This document shows positions 17,327-26,258 of a stretch of 59,232 nt of DNA, in pieces (position 1 is the stretch's first letter; each line of letters starts with the position of its first letter). The notes beneath the pieces are model-generated. The model had not been told where the DNA came from. It saw only the letters and a list, made by a program, of their open reading frames with translations, and searched no databases. Source of the DNA: Peptococcaceae bacterium (lineage in GTDB: Bacteria; Bacillota; Peptococcia; Peptococcales; Peptococcaceae); NCBI GenBank assembly GCA_019420345.1, contig JAHZHI010000031.1, positions 1-59,232 of the forward strand, read 5' to 3'. The position numbers were made by a program, and so were the translations under genes.

Positions 17327-17355
17327 AGAATATCACATTTCTTTGACGTTGTAAA
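17327..17355 (-). promoter_or_regulatory. Promoter of the aro operon leader
   Basis: TTTACA (17355-17350), 17-nt spacer, TATTCT (17332-17327) on the minus strand; predicted start about 25 bases before the leader-peptide ATG. Confidence 0.65.
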
Positions 17356-17424
17356 GCGTTGACGAATGTTATTTGCAAATTTTTTTATAATTATGCAGCA
17401 ATTTTTCATAAAGTTTACAGACCG

Positions 17425-17453
17425 TTGTTGATGGCTGAGAATCGCTGTACACT
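17425..17453 (+). promoter_or_regulatory. Possible promoter of the zinc-ribbon gene
   Basis: TTGTTG (17425-17430), 17-nt spacer, TACACT (17448-17453), 28 bases before the ATG. Moderate match to the sigma-A consensus. Confidence 0.4.
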
Positions 17454-17481
17454 CTTTGAACGTTGGAAAGGAGAAAGAAGC

Positions 17482-17721
17482 ATGCTGACCATTCGTTGTG
17501 CGACCTGCAAAACCAAACTCTGGAAATACGATAAGATCGGTCATGGTGAAGTGCTGCGCTGTCATAAGGCGCGCATTTCAAAATGGTATGTTGATGAAGA
17601 ATTGCAAGGCGATAAGATTGTTTGTCCAAACTGTAAGCGGCCGATTGGCATTGATAAAGGCAGTTTTTATAAAATGGACCCAAACGCGTTCCTTTATAAG
17701 GGCACCAAACGCAATAAATGA
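17482..17721 (+). CDS. Small zinc-ribbon protein of unknown function
   Basis: A 79-residue protein with paired cysteines: CATC near the N-terminus (residues 6-9) and CPNC in the middle, the spacing of a treble-clef or zinc-ribbon fold, plus one extra Cys in LRCHK between them. AAAGGAG lies before ATG 17482; an earlier in-frame start lacks a ribosome site. The region between the knuckles (LRCHKARISKWYVDEELQGDKIVC) is basic, which would suit nucleic acid or protein binding. No function recognised. The 5' end diverges from the aro leader. Confidence 0.75.
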   Translation: MLTIRCATCKTKLWKYDKIGHGEVLRCHKARISKWYVDEELQGDKIVCPNCKRPIGIDKGSFYKMDPNAFLYKGTKRNK

Positions 17722-17784
17722 AGAGGTAGTGTCTGGGTGCAACATTTAGTATAATGACAGTATGAAAGCGTGGAGGCGTGAAAA

Positions 17785-18297
17785 ATGAAAAGAGCGTATC
17801 AATTGATCGATGGTACTGTGCAGATTAGGCCCATTACAGCGGCAGACGATGCAGCGATAGCAGCCATTATTCGTGATAATCTGCGTGCAGCGCATCTTGA
17901 TATTCCAGGCACAGCGTATTTTGATCCGGAGCTGGAACATCTCAGCGTATTCTATGACGCGGCGCCAGAACAAAGAGGCTATTATATTGTTGCTGATGAC
18001 AACGGCCGTGTCATTGGCGGCGTAGGTTTTGCAGAATTTCCTGGCGTAGATGATTGTGCTGAACTGCAGAAACTTTATCTTGATGACACTGTAAAAGGGC
18101 GCGGCATCAGCCATCTGCTCATGGAGACGGTGGAAAAAGGCGCGCGGGAAGCTGGCTATAAAAAGCTTTACCTGGAAACCCACACCTGTCTGGAAGCAGC
18201 GTGTGCACTCTATGATAAGCATGGCTATGAGCGTATCGAGCAGCCTGTTCCAACTCCACATATGACGATGAACCGGTTTTATATCAAGAGTCTGTAA
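17785..18297 (+). CDS. GNAT-family N-acetyltransferase
   Basis: A 170-residue GCN5-type acetyltransferase. The acetyl-CoA-binding core reads LQKLYLDDTVKGRGISHLLMETV, with the V/I-x-x-x-x-K/R-G-R-G-I pyrophosphate loop, followed by LYLETHTCLEAACALYDKHGYE, the usual motif B. The substrate cannot be told. A GGAGG site precedes ATG 17785 and a TATAAT lies at 17751-17756. Transcription ends at the hairpin 18302-18350. Confidence 0.9.
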   Translation: MKRAYQLIDGTVQIRPITAADDAAIAAIIRDNLRAAHLDIPGTAYFDPELEHLSVFYDAAPEQRGYYIVADDNGRVIGGVGFAEFPGVDDCAELQKLYLDDTVKGRGISHLLMETVEKGAREAGYKKLYLETHTCLEAACALYDKHGYERIEQPVPTPHMTMNRFYIKSL

Positions 18298-18301
18298 GAA
18301 T

Positions 18302-18350
18302 AAAATAGGCAGTGACCTGTGAGATATCCCCACAGATCACTGCCTATTTT
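18302..18350. terminator. Bidirectional terminator
   Basis: AAAATAGGCAGTGA plus CTGTG pairs with CACAG plus TCACTGCCTATTTT around a short loop. It ends both the GNAT gene (+) and the galU-to-permease operon (-). Confidence 0.88.
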
Positions 18351-18371
18351 CGTTGATCCATTGATAAAAGA

Positions 18372-19745
18372 TTAAATAAAAATCAGTTTGAGAATAAAGA
18401 GCACAGCCAAAACAAGCATGACGACAGAGATTTTTTTGCGCTTTTCAGCTGGTGCCATGATGTTATAGAGAAGATTTACTGCAACATAGGTGAGAACACC
18501 AAGTGTCAGGCCGTCGCCGATGGAATAGGTGAGCGGCATGGCAAGGATCGTGACCGCTGCAGGGAGACCTTCGGTGATGTCAGCAAATTCAACATCTTTG
18601 ACAGCGCTGAGCATAAGATAGCCAACATAGATCAGTGCTGGTGCCGTTGCACAGGATGGAATGGCGACAAAAATTGGTGAAAAGAACATTGCCACAAGGA
18701 AGAAGCAACCGACGGTGATGGCGGTGTAGCCCGTGCGTCCGCCGACACTGACGCCAGTGGAACTTTCTACATAGGTGGTGACAGTGGATACACCGAGATA
18801 AGCGCCGGTTGTGGTAGCGATGGCGTCGGCCATGAGTGCGCGACCAGCGTTTGGCACGTTGCCTTCTTTGTCGAGCATGTTGGCTTTGTAGCAAACGCCG
18901 ACAAGGGTGCCAACAGTATTAAAAAAGTCGACAAAAAGGAAGGTAAGCATGATAACAATAAAATTGCTGAGATTTGATGGCTGCAGCAGGTAGCTGAAAT
19001 CAAGCTGCCCAGCGATTGGCGTGAGTGATTCGAATTTGATAATGCCAGTTGGAAGGTTGATGCCAAGTGCAGCAGCTTCTTCCGGTGCAGCCAGTGCATA
19101 GCCCCAGGCGATGACTGAGCAGGCGATGATGCCGATGAGCATGGCACCGCGCACACCACGATTATCTAAAACGGCAATGATCACGACACCGATGCAGGTG
19201 ATAACAGCTGGCAGTGTGAAATGGCTGAGTCCAACGAGATTGGATTCATTATCAACGACGATGCTGCCGTTGATGAGCCCGATAAAAGCAATGAAAAGAC
19301 CAATCCCGCCGGAAACAGCGAGCTTCATGTTAAGCGGAATAGAATTAACGACGGCTTCACGCACTTTGCAGGCTGTGAGCAGAATAAAAATAACACCTTC
19401 GATGAATACAGCGGTCAAGGCAACCTGCCAAGGAATGTCATAGGCGAGCACGACGCTGTAAGTAAAAAAAGCGTTGAGGCCCATGCCGCTGGCCTGTGCA
19501 AATGGCAAGTTAGCAATGAAGCCCATGAGGAAACAGCCAACTGCGGCTGCAAGGCAGGTACCGGTGACGAGGGCGCCGGCATTCATGCCAGCATCGGCCA
19601 GGATGCTTGGGTTGACGGCGATGATGTATGCCATGGTTAGGAAAGTGGTGAAACCTGCAAGAATTTCAGTGCGCAGGTTGACATTTTTCTGACCGAGCAA
19701 TGGAAACAGCTTGACTAAAAAATTGGTGGATGGTTTTGTACTCAT
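18372..19745 (-). CDS. NCS2-family purine permease (AzgA/PbuG-like)
   Basis: A 457-residue membrane protein with about 12-14 hydrophobic segments. The N-terminus (FLTMAYIIAVNPSILADAG) and QASGMGLNAFFTYSVV are characteristic of the AzgA/PbuG branch, proton symporters for hypoxanthine, guanine or adenine; GGRTGYTAITVG is the conserved second-half motif. AAGGGG precedes the ATG. It follows the DUF3825 gene by 50 bases and is the last gene of the minus-strand run. No purine riboswitch is visible in that gap. Confidence 0.93.
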   Translation of the reverse strand: MSTKPSTNFLVKLFPLLGQKNVNLRTEILAGFTTFLTMAYIIAVNPSILADAGMNAGALVTGTCLAAAVGCFLMGFIANLPFAQASGMGLNAFFTYSVVLAYDIPWQVALTAVFIEGVIFILLTACKVREAVVNSIPLNMKLAVSGGIGLFIAFIGLINGSIVVDNESNLVGLSHFTLPAVITCIGVVIIAVLDNRGVRGAMLIGIIACSVIAWGYALAAPEEAAALGINLPTGIIKFESLTPIAGQLDFSYLLQPSNLSNFIVIMLTFLFVDFFNTVGTLVGVCYKANMLDKEGNVPNAGRALMADAIATTTGAYLGVSTVTTYVESSTGVSVGGRTGYTAITVGCFFLVAMFFSPIFVAIPSCATAPALIYVGYLMLSAVKDVEFADITEGLPAAVTILAMPLTYSIGDGLTLGVLTYVAVNLLYNIMAPAEKRKKISVVMLVLAVLFILKLIFI

Positions 19746-19795
19746 AAATTTCCCCTTTAAAATGTCTTTGTTACAAAGTGATGGCTAGATGAAAG

Positions 19796-21397
19796 TTAGC
19801 GCATCCCTTGAAGATCGAGCCAATGGCTCTTCAGACTGCAGACAAGGCGTGCGTCAATATATGCCTGGTCGCAGGTGAGAATCGTTTGACCTTGGTAGTT
19901 GCCGGCTGGCGTTAGTTCGACGACAAGCACGATATCAACCGTGTCATCGCTGGATAGATGCAGCGGCAGCATAAAATTCATGGTATTGCGTGATGGATAA
20001 TAAGAAGGAATGGCGGTGTGATAGTTCCAGCGCACCTCCTTTCGTGAGAGTAAGACCGCGTCATCCAGACGATTCTTGAGGCGATTATAAAGGAGCATGT
20101 CCTCTTCCAACAGTCTGCGGATTTTTTCAAAGAGATGTTCGCGCTGGCTGTCGTCTTTGGCGTGCTCAATATCGCCAAGAATTTTCATGGCCTTCTTATG
20201 ATCGTAGAATTGACTCTTCAAATAGAATAATGGAAAACGATCGATGTTTTCGATGAGGATGTGTTCATAATCACAGTGAATCTCTTGGGTGAGATCAAAA
20301 AGCAAATCGCCTTGATGCTGGAAATAAGTGGCAGGATGTGGCAATGGGTTGAAGTTCTGAACAAGCTGTTTTCCCATGCCAAAATGGCCTGCAATGCAAA
20401 ATTCTTTAAAAAGCCAAGGTGATTCACCAGCTGTATTTGGAACGAAGCAAGCATAGATCTCGTCAAAGTGTCGATCGACGAGACCGGTGTTAAATGCTGC
20501 GAGGCGTCCGTCCTGACTGAGTAAAACTTTCCCTTCCAATTGAATGCGGTAGAAGGTGTATTGGATGTATTTCTTGAGAATGTAGAAATTTTTCTTTTCA
20601 GCAGTAGGAAAATCCCAATCCTCCGGTGTTGCCATATCGGCGAGTGCTTGCAGGAAATCTTCCCAACGGCCAAGAAAGGCAAAATTTTCAAGTGCTTGTG
20701 CGGGATTGTCCCCTTTAATTTTGTTCACTTCTAAGTTCGACGTTGCTGCTTCGTTGTCGTCAATATAGATGAGCGCAAAAGGGGCGGCGTGTTTGCCTGA
20801 TGTCAGCGGGCGTTTAAAGGTTAGATAAATCGGCTTGCCATTTTTTGCAGGCACATCCAGACGGAAGCCGAGTTTGTCGCGGCTGTAATCAAGAGAAGCC
20901 GACGCTTTGGCTTGTTGATAGCTGCTTTCGAGCAGTCCTGGCAATGACGCCTGCACGCGGCCAGTTTTGAGTGCCAGCAAGTGAAGCATCTGACTGTCAA
21001 GCTGTGTGTGTGCCAAGAGAGAGTCTGGCGGTTCTGGCAGTTTTGGCGTGACTGTTTGCTGGGTCGTTTTAGAAATGGCTGTGGCACGTGCGCGGCGTGT
21101 TTTTCCAGCGAGCACAGTTTTTGTTTTCTGAGATTTGTTGGCCTTATTGGCGTGTTTTGGACGCTGCCAGATGGAGAAGCGGACCCGTATTTCTTCGCTG
21201 CCATTTTCAGGCGGCAGCAGAGTGAGGTATTCCGGAATATCTCGCAGCATGTTTTTTAACCGGCCGTAGCCATAATTACGGCTGGAAATGTGATTGTCCG
21301 CCATAAGCTGGGCAATGTCATTGATGGGGTGCGTCCCATAATTCAATTTTTTACAGAGGAAGCGGTAAAGCTCCTCTTTTTGTTCTGTTGTTAACAT
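19796..21397 (-). CDS. OST-HTH/LOTUS plus DUF3825 protein, predicted RNA-binding
   Basis: A 533-residue protein. Residues 1-~75 (LYRFLCKKLNYGTHPIND through YGYGRLKNMLRDIPEYLTL) look like an OST-HTH/LOTUS winged helix, a predicted RNA-binding fold. Then comes a basic, low-complexity linker (~75-115) and a long domain from ~150 to the end matching my memory of DUF3825: IHCDYEHILIENIDRFP and the terminal YQGQTILTCDQAYIDARLV. No catalytic motif is evident. Its ATG sits 3 bases after the stop of mnmA, a tRNA-modification gene, which fits an RNA-related role. Function is unknown. Confidence 0.72.
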   Translation of the reverse strand: MLTTEQKEELYRFLCKKLNYGTHPINDIAQLMADNHISSRNYGYGRLKNMLRDIPEYLTLLPPENGSEEIRVRFSIWQRPKHANKANKSQKTKTVLAGKTRRARATAISKTTQQTVTPKLPEPPDSLLAHTQLDSQMLHLLALKTGRVQASLPGLLESSYQQAKASASLDYSRDKLGFRLDVPAKNGKPIYLTFKRPLTSGKHAAPFALIYIDDNEAATSNLEVNKIKGDNPAQALENFAFLGRWEDFLQALADMATPEDWDFPTAEKKNFYILKKYIQYTFYRIQLEGKVLLSQDGRLAAFNTGLVDRHFDEIYACFVPNTAGESPWLFKEFCIAGHFGMGKQLVQNFNPLPHPATYFQHQGDLLFDLTQEIHCDYEHILIENIDRFPLFYLKSQFYDHKKAMKILGDIEHAKDDSQREHLFEKIRRLLEEDMLLYNRLKNRLDDAVLLSRKEVRWNYHTAIPSYYPSRNTMNFMLPLHLSSDDTVDIVLVVELTPAGNYQGQTILTCDQAYIDARLVCSLKSHWLDLQGMR

Positions 21398-21400
21398 AAA

Positions 21401-22459
21401 TTAAGTCCTTTCTGAAAAGGAGAATGTGTCTACTATGATGCCGCCGCCAAGGACGCAGTCGCCATCATATAGGACAACGCTTTGTCCAGGTGTGATGGCG
21501 CGAACAGGTGTGTCGAAATGAACGAGAAGCTGGTCGCCGTTCATCCGCCAGGAACCTGATGTGCCACGGTCGCGGGAGCGAATTTTGATTTGTCCGCTGC
21601 CGGAGACGGCCTGATCTGTCAAAAAATTGACCTGATGTGCAATGAGGCCGCTGTGAAACAGGTCGTCGTTTCTGCCGACAGAAACGGTATTGGCTTGGCA
21701 GTCTGTGGCAGTGACGTAAGCTGGGTAACCGAGCGCGAGACCAAGGCCGCGTCTTTGGCCGATGGTGTAGCGCCAAGCCCCTTGATGTGTGCCAAGGACC
21801 TGGCCGTCGGCATCAATGAAATGACCGCTGCCAGGCAAACGTTCTGGACAATAATTTTGCAGAAAGGCGGCATAGTCGTCGTCAGGAATAAAGCAGATTT
21901 CCTGTGATTCTTTTTTGTGGGCAGTGATCAGACCGCACTTTTCGGCAAGCGCCCTTGTTTCCTCTTTGTGATAATCGCCAAGTGGGCAGAGAATATGAGG
22001 CAGAACATCACGTGAGATGCCCCATAAAAAGTAGGATTGATCTTTGACAGGGTCCATGGCCCGCGCCAATTTTGTTTCATTGCTGTTGTGGATAATGCGC
22101 ACGTAGTGGCCAGTGGCTAATGCATCACAGCCTAGGCGCTGTGCCTCTTGCCAGAGCAGTCCAAATTTGATGGTGGCATTGCAGCGCACACAGGGATTTG
22201 GTGTTTGCCCTTGAAGATAGGCGTCGGCAAAAGGCTGCACGACTTTACGTGCAAAAGCGTCCTGGGCATCAAGTATATGAAAGTCGATGCCAAAATGCTC
22301 TGCCACAGCGCGTGCATCGTTGGCACTTTGCTGATCGCGGCTGCTTTCTGGTGTCAAACGCATATGGATGCCGACCACCTCGTGGCCGGCTTGTTGAAGG
22401 AGATGCACAGTGACGGAGCTGTCGACGCCGCCGCTGAGCCCTAGGGCAACTTTACTCAT
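21401..22459 (-). CDS. mnmA: tRNA-specific 2-thiouridylase MnmA
   Basis: A 352-residue enzyme that puts sulfur on U34 of tRNA(Lys/Glu/Gln). The PP-loop is ALGLSGGVDSSVT at the N-terminus; catalytic cysteines fall in NPCVRCN and in SQEICFIPD. YTIGQRRGLG is the conserved RNA-binding segment. I start at ATG 22459, which overlaps the rarA stop by 8 bases; the open frame extends 158 codons upstream, but that part is the antiphase reading of rarA. The usual gene order has cysteine desulfurase nearby; here it does not. Confidence 0.96.
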   Translation of the reverse strand: MSKVALGLSGGVDSSVTVHLLQQAGHEVVGIHMRLTPESSRDQQSANDARAVAEHFGIDFHILDAQDAFARKVVQPFADAYLQGQTPNPCVRCNATIKFGLLWQEAQRLGCDALATGHYVRIIHNSNETKLARAMDPVKDQSYFLWGISRDVLPHILCPLGDYHKEETRALAEKCGLITAHKKESQEICFIPDDDYAAFLQNYCPERLPGSGHFIDADGQVLGTHQGAWRYTIGQRRGLGLALGYPAYVTATDCQANTVSVGRNDDLFHSGLIAHQVNFLTDQAVSGSGQIKIRSRDRGTSGSWRMNGDQLLVHFDTPVRAITPGQSVVLYDGDCVLGGGIIVDTFSFSERT

Positions 22460-23765
22460 GAGAGGATCCTTTCTTACGGGCGATAACTGTATCGTCTTCA
22501 ATATAGTATTGGGTGCCAACCATGGTGTCCGGTAAATATTGCTGTTCAACCTGATGCATAGGGAAGTTGTGAGGATATTTATAGCCAATGCCATGGCCAA
22601 GTTCCTTGGCGCCGGCATAATGGCTGTCGCGCAAATGGTTTGGCACTGGGCCGTTTTTGCCGTGGCGCACGTCAGCAAGGGCGCGCTCAATGCCCATGTA
22701 AGAACAGTTGCTTTTTGGCGCGGTGGCCATGTAAACGACTGCCTGACCGAGGATGATGTGTCCTTCCGGCATGCCGACAAATTGCAGGGCGTTGGCAGCG
22801 CTTTGGGCGATGACCAGTGCTTGCGGATCGGCCATGCCGATGTCTTCACAGGAAAGGATAACAATGCGCCGAGCGATAAAGAGCGGATCTTCACCTGCAT
22901 CGAGCATGCGTGCCAAATAATAGAGGGCGGCATCCGGATCGCTGCCGCGCATGCTTTTTATAAAAGCTGAAATAATATCATAATGTTCATCGCCGGTACC
23001 ATCATAGCTGACAGCTGGTCGCTGGATGGATTCCTCGGCAACCGCAAGGTCTACATGAATGGTTCCAGCGTCGTCTGCCGGACTGGATAATACCGACAGT
23101 TCCAGGGCATTTAATGCCATGCGGGCGTCGCCTTGGGAAAAATTGGCGAAATGTTCCAAGGCTTCATCAGAAATATCGACATGATAGGTGCCCAGGCCGC
23201 GTTCGCGGTCAGTCAAAGCGCGTTTAAGCAGTGTAATGATATCAGACTTTGTCAGCGGCTGCAGTTGAAAAATCAACGAACGTGATAATAGAGCACGATT
23301 GATGCTGAAATAGGGGTTCTGCGTGGTTGCACCGATCAGAATGATGGTACCGTTTTCAACAGAAGGCAAAAGTCCATCCTGTTGTGCCTTGTTAAAACGA
23401 TGGACTTCATCGATGAATAAAATGGTTTGACGGCCATAAAGCTGCTGTTCATCTTCTGCCTTCTTAATAAGTTTGCGCAACTCTGGCAGACCTTCTGTCA
23501 CCGCGTTGAGACGGGCAAAAGGACGCTTGGTAACTTTGGCGATGACAGAAGCGAGGGTTGTCTTGCCGCAGCCCGCACTGCCCCATAGAATGATGGAGGA
23601 CAGCCGGTTTGTTTCAATGGCTCGCCGCAGCAATTTCCCTTTTCCAATGAGCGCATCCTGGCCGACAATTTCATCCAGATTTTGAGGGCGCATACGATCA
23701 GCCAAAGGTGCATGGGTATGGCTGGATGAACTGGCAGCAGAGAATAAATTCATTTGATCAGACAT
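22452..23765 (-). CDS. rarA: Replication-associated recombination ATPase RarA (MgsA)
   Basis: A 437-residue AAA+ clamp-loader-like ATPase. Start ATG 23765 has AGGGAA nine bases upstream. PLADRMRPQNLDEIVGQ is the standard opening; Walker A is GSAGCGKTT, Walker B ILFIDEVHRF, sensor GATTQNP, and the C-terminal half carries the tetramerisation domain (YDIISAFIKSMRGSDPDAALYYLARM). It acts at stalled replication forks. Located between galU and mnmA on one strand. Confidence 0.96.
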   Translation of the reverse strand: MSDQMNLFSAASSSSHTHAPLADRMRPQNLDEIVGQDALIGKGKLLRRAIETNRLSSIILWGSAGCGKTTLASVIAKVTKRPFARLNAVTEGLPELRKLIKKAEDEQQLYGRQTILFIDEVHRFNKAQQDGLLPSVENGTIILIGATTQNPYFSINRALLSRSLIFQLQPLTKSDIITLLKRALTDRERGLGTYHVDISDEALEHFANFSQGDARMALNALELSVLSSPADDAGTIHVDLAVAEESIQRPAVSYDGTGDEHYDIISAFIKSMRGSDPDAALYYLARMLDAGEDPLFIARRIVILSCEDIGMADPQALVIAQSAANALQFVGMPEGHIILGQAVVYMATAPKSNCSYMGIERALADVRHGKNGPVPNHLRDSHYAGAKELGHGIGYKYPHNFPMHQVEQQYLPDTMVGTQYYIEDDTVIARKKGSSHE

Positions 23766-23805
23766 GAAGAGCACTTCCCTGTGAAATAATCATGAGATGG
23801 CGCAA

Positions 23806-24681
23806 TTAAAGACGCGCAGCGAGGTCTTTCAGATAGGCAGCAAGGGCAGGGCCTATATCTTGTCGTTTCAAGCCAAATTCAATGTTGGCTTCAATGAATC
23901 CAAGCTGATCGCCAACATCGTAGCGGCGGCCACTGAAGACGCAGGCGGTCATTGTTTCTTGCGCAGCTAAGGTGTTGAGGGCATCGGTGAGTTGGATTTC
24001 ATTGCCTTTGCCGGGCTCGGTGGCATCAAGAATGTCAAAAAGCGCAGGTGTGATGATGTAACGGCCGAGGATGGCAAGATTGCTTGGCGCTTCTTTTGCG
24101 GCTGGCTTTTCAACCAAGCTGGCGATTGGGCAGCAGTCTTGTTTCAGATCCTGAGCAGGTGCAACGATGCCGTATTTGTGGATGGCTTCTTCGGCCACAG
24201 GCTGAACGCCAATGACAGACGTGCCGGTGTGTTCGTATACATCGATCAGTTGTGCCAACGCTGGTGGTTCAGCAGCGACAACATCGTCACCAAGCAGGAC
24301 AGCGATGGCGTCCCCATCGGCGAAATCTCTGGCGAGCGACACAGCGTGGCCGAGGCCGCGGGGTTCTTCTTGAACAATATAATGGAGATTCACAATCTCT
24401 GGGATCTTGGCGATGCGAGCCTGTAATGCTTCTTTGCCGTGGTCAAAGAGAAACGCGTCAAGTTCAGGCGCTGGTGAAAAATGTGTGCGAATGGCCTGCT
24501 TTTGATCGCTAACGACAAGCAGCACATCCTCAATGCCGCTGGCAGCAGCTTCTTCCAAGATTACTTGTAAAGTCGGAACGTCGACGATTGGCAGCAATTC
24601 TTTCGGAACAGCTTTGGTGACAGGCAAAAAACGTGTGCCAAGTCCTGCGGCAGGAATGACAGCTTTCTTAATTTTGTTCAT
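23806..24681 (-). CDS. galU: UTP-glucose-1-phosphate uridylyltransferase
   Basis: A 291-residue nucleotidyltransferase making UDP-glucose. AVIPAAGLGTRFLPVTKAVPKELLPIVD is the nucleotide-binding opening, followed by ILEEAAASGIEDVLLV, EEPRGLGHAVS, VLLGDDVV and GRRYDVGDQLGFIEAN. First gene of the minus-strand group, preceded by its own promoter. Confidence 0.96.
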   Translation of the reverse strand: MNKIKKAVIPAAGLGTRFLPVTKAVPKELLPIVDVPTLQVILEEAAASGIEDVLLVVSDQKQAIRTHFSPAPELDAFLFDHGKEALQARIAKIPEIVNLHYIVQEEPRGLGHAVSLARDFADGDAIAVLLGDDVVAAEPPALAQLIDVYEHTGTSVIGVQPVAEEAIHKYGIVAPAQDLKQDCCPIASLVEKPAAKEAPSNLAILGRYIITPALFDILDATEPGKGNEIQLTDALNTLAAQETMTACVFSGRRYDVGDQLGFIEANIEFGLKRQDIGPALAAYLKDLAARL

Positions 24682-24714
24682 GATGGCCTCCGATGAAAAC
24701 GTAATAATGATGCT

Positions 24715-24744
24715 ATTATATCACTAGGTTTTCGGTGGTGTAAA
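24715..24744 (-). promoter_or_regulatory. galU promoter
   Basis: TTTACA (24744-24739), 18-nt spacer, TATAAT (24720-24715) on the minus strand. Confidence 0.6.
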
Positions 24745-24757
24745 GCCGCGGGTGTGC

Positions 24758-24786
24758 TTGCCGGAGCTGGAATACCATGATAGAAT
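24758..24786 (+). promoter_or_regulatory. Promoter of the CLC antiporter gene
   Basis: TTGCCG (24758-24763), 17-nt spacer, TAGAAT (24781-24786), 29 bases before the GTG start. No fluoride-riboswitch-like sequence fits in the short leader. Confidence 0.55.
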
Positions 24787-24814
24787 GAGAACAGTTTGAG
24801 TAGGAGGTGGTTGT

Positions 24815-26149
24815 GTGAGGCGTTTCAGCAATTGGCAGCGCGATTTTTTTCGGCGTATGCGTGCCTGGAAGCGAAAATCGGCACGCTCGGTCAATGCTTT
24901 AGAGCCTTTTCATTGGCAGGCATTGGTAGATACGCTGCGTAAATTTTTTATCTATGCGATTCTCTCTGTGATCATTGGTGTTTGCGTCGGTGTTGTGACA
25001 GCTATTTTTGGCCGCGGCCTGCTGCTGATCAATGAATGGCGGGCATCCCATTTGCTGTGGGTTGTTCCGTTTTTAGGCGTGGCAGGGTTAATCATTATGA
25101 CCGTAAACATGCGCTGGGGTGGACGTGCACAGCGTGGTATGGGTCTTGTGTTTGATGTCGGTCACGGCCGAGAGTCGTCCATTCCGCTGCGTATGGTGCC
25201 GATGACGATTTTTTCTACTTGGATGACGCATCTTTTTGGCGGCAGTGCTGGCCGAGAAGGGGTGGCTGTTCAGATTGGTGCGACGTTATCCATGCAGTTT
25301 GCGCGGCTTGCGCCGTCTGATTTTCGACGGCAAATTATTCTTGCCAGCGGGATGGCAGCCGGTTTTGCTGGGCTTTTTGGTACGCCAATTGCGGCCACGT
25401 TCTTTGCGTTGGAAGTTCTGGTTGTAGGGTCGATTTATTATGAAGCACTTGCGCCGGCATTGATTGCTGCTTATTGCGCTTCTTTTACAGCGCGGGCAAT
25501 GGGGCTGTCAGCGATGGCTATGCCGATTGGCTATGTGCCGGAATTGAATGGACGCCTTATGATCATCACCATTTTGACTGGAATTGTTTTTGGTGCCGTT
25601 GGCTGGACTTTTTCATGGCTGCTCAATCATTTGCGCATTTATCTCGCGCTTCTCATCGATGATCCACGCCTGCGTATTTTCCTTGTTGGGTGTGTCCTAG
25701 CGGTGGTATTCTTGTTGGCTTGGGACGGGCGCTATTCCGGTCTAAGCGATGAGTTGTTCAACAATGCTTTTGTTGGCGGGGACATTTATTGGTACGATTG
25801 GCTATTGAAATTATTATTGACGGTAATGACCCTTGCGGCGGGATTTCAAGGCGGGGAATTGACGCCACTTTTTGTCATCGGTGCAACGCTAGGATCTTTT
25901 TTGGCGCTTTCGCTTGGTTTACCTGTGGCGCTTTTTGCAGCCATGGGGAGCGTGGCGGTTTTTGGCGCAGCAACGAAGACGTTGTTTGCCCCGCTGTTTA
26001 TTGGCGTGGAAGTTTTTGGTGCGCAAGGGATGCCGTTTTTTATGTTGGTTGCTATTGTCGCTTTTTTGGTTAGTGGTCACTATGGCATCTACACGAAACA
26101 GAAATTTCTTGGTGAAGCATCACGCATGGATGAACCTGTGCAGAAATAA
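24815..26149 (+). CDS. CLC-F type fluoride/proton antiporter
   Basis: A 444-residue CLC-family transporter. The first anion-site motif reads RGMGLVFD with Met109 where chloride-type CLCs have the Ser of GSGIP; the external gate is Glu148 in GREGV; the third motif is GGELTPLF (346-353). Met at the Ser position and GGE.TPLF mark the CLC-F branch, which exports fluoride in exchange for protons. GTG 24815 has AGGAGG seven bases upstream. The basic N-terminus (30 residues) is cytoplasmic. The next gene is a pyrophosphatase, an enzyme class sensitive to fluoride. Fluoride specificity is inferred from motifs only. Confidence 0.85.
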   Translation: MRRFSNWQRDFFRRMRAWKRKSARSVNALEPFHWQALVDTLRKFFIYAILSVIIGVCVGVVTAIFGRGLLLINEWRASHLLWVVPFLGVAGLIIMTVNMRWGGRAQRGMGLVFDVGHGRESSIPLRMVPMTIFSTWMTHLFGGSAGREGVAVQIGATLSMQFARLAPSDFRRQIILASGMAAGFAGLFGTPIAATFFALEVLVVGSIYYEALAPALIAAYCASFTARAMGLSAMAMPIGYVPELNGRLMIITILTGIVFGAVGWTFSWLLNHLRIYLALLIDDPRLRIFLVGCVLAVVFLLAWDGRYSGLSDELFNNAFVGGDIYWYDWLLKLLLTVMTLAAGFQGGELTPLFVIGATLGSFLALSLGLPVALFAAMGSVAVFGAATKTLFAPLFIGVEVFGAQGMPFFMLVAIVAFLVSGHYGIYTKQKFLGEASRMDEPVQK

Positions 26150-26155
26150 TCCTAG

Positions 26156-26184
26156 GCAACAGCGAGAAAATTTGCTACTATAAT
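26156..26184 (+). promoter_or_regulatory. Possible promoter of the pyrophosphatase gene
   Basis: Perfect TATAAT (26179-26184) with a weak GCAACA 17 bases upstream. A small hairpin AGCGAC-gtt-GTCGCT follows in the leader (26212-26220 region). Confidence 0.4.
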
Positions 26185-26258
26185 TATTGGTATGAAAACC
26201 ATCAAGCGACGTTGTCGCTGTCAATATTATTGTGAAAGAGGAAAGAGGAATATCAATC

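Noticed and set aside
17082..17400. T-box leader before aroF
   Set aside because: No T-box consensus (AGGGTGG) or specifier-loop structure; the aromatic leader peptide explains the region better.
19746..19795. Purine riboswitch before the purine permease
   Set aside because: Only 50 bases separate it from the upstream gene and no three-helix purine aptamer can be folded.
22460..22933. Apparent 158-residue N-terminal extension of MnmA
   Set aside because: This is rarA read in another frame; MnmA proteins begin at the PP-loop, which matches ATG 22459.
24682..24814. Fluoride riboswitch before the CLC antiporter
   Set aside because: The leader after the predicted promoter is about 25 bases and holds none of the conserved riboswitch segments.
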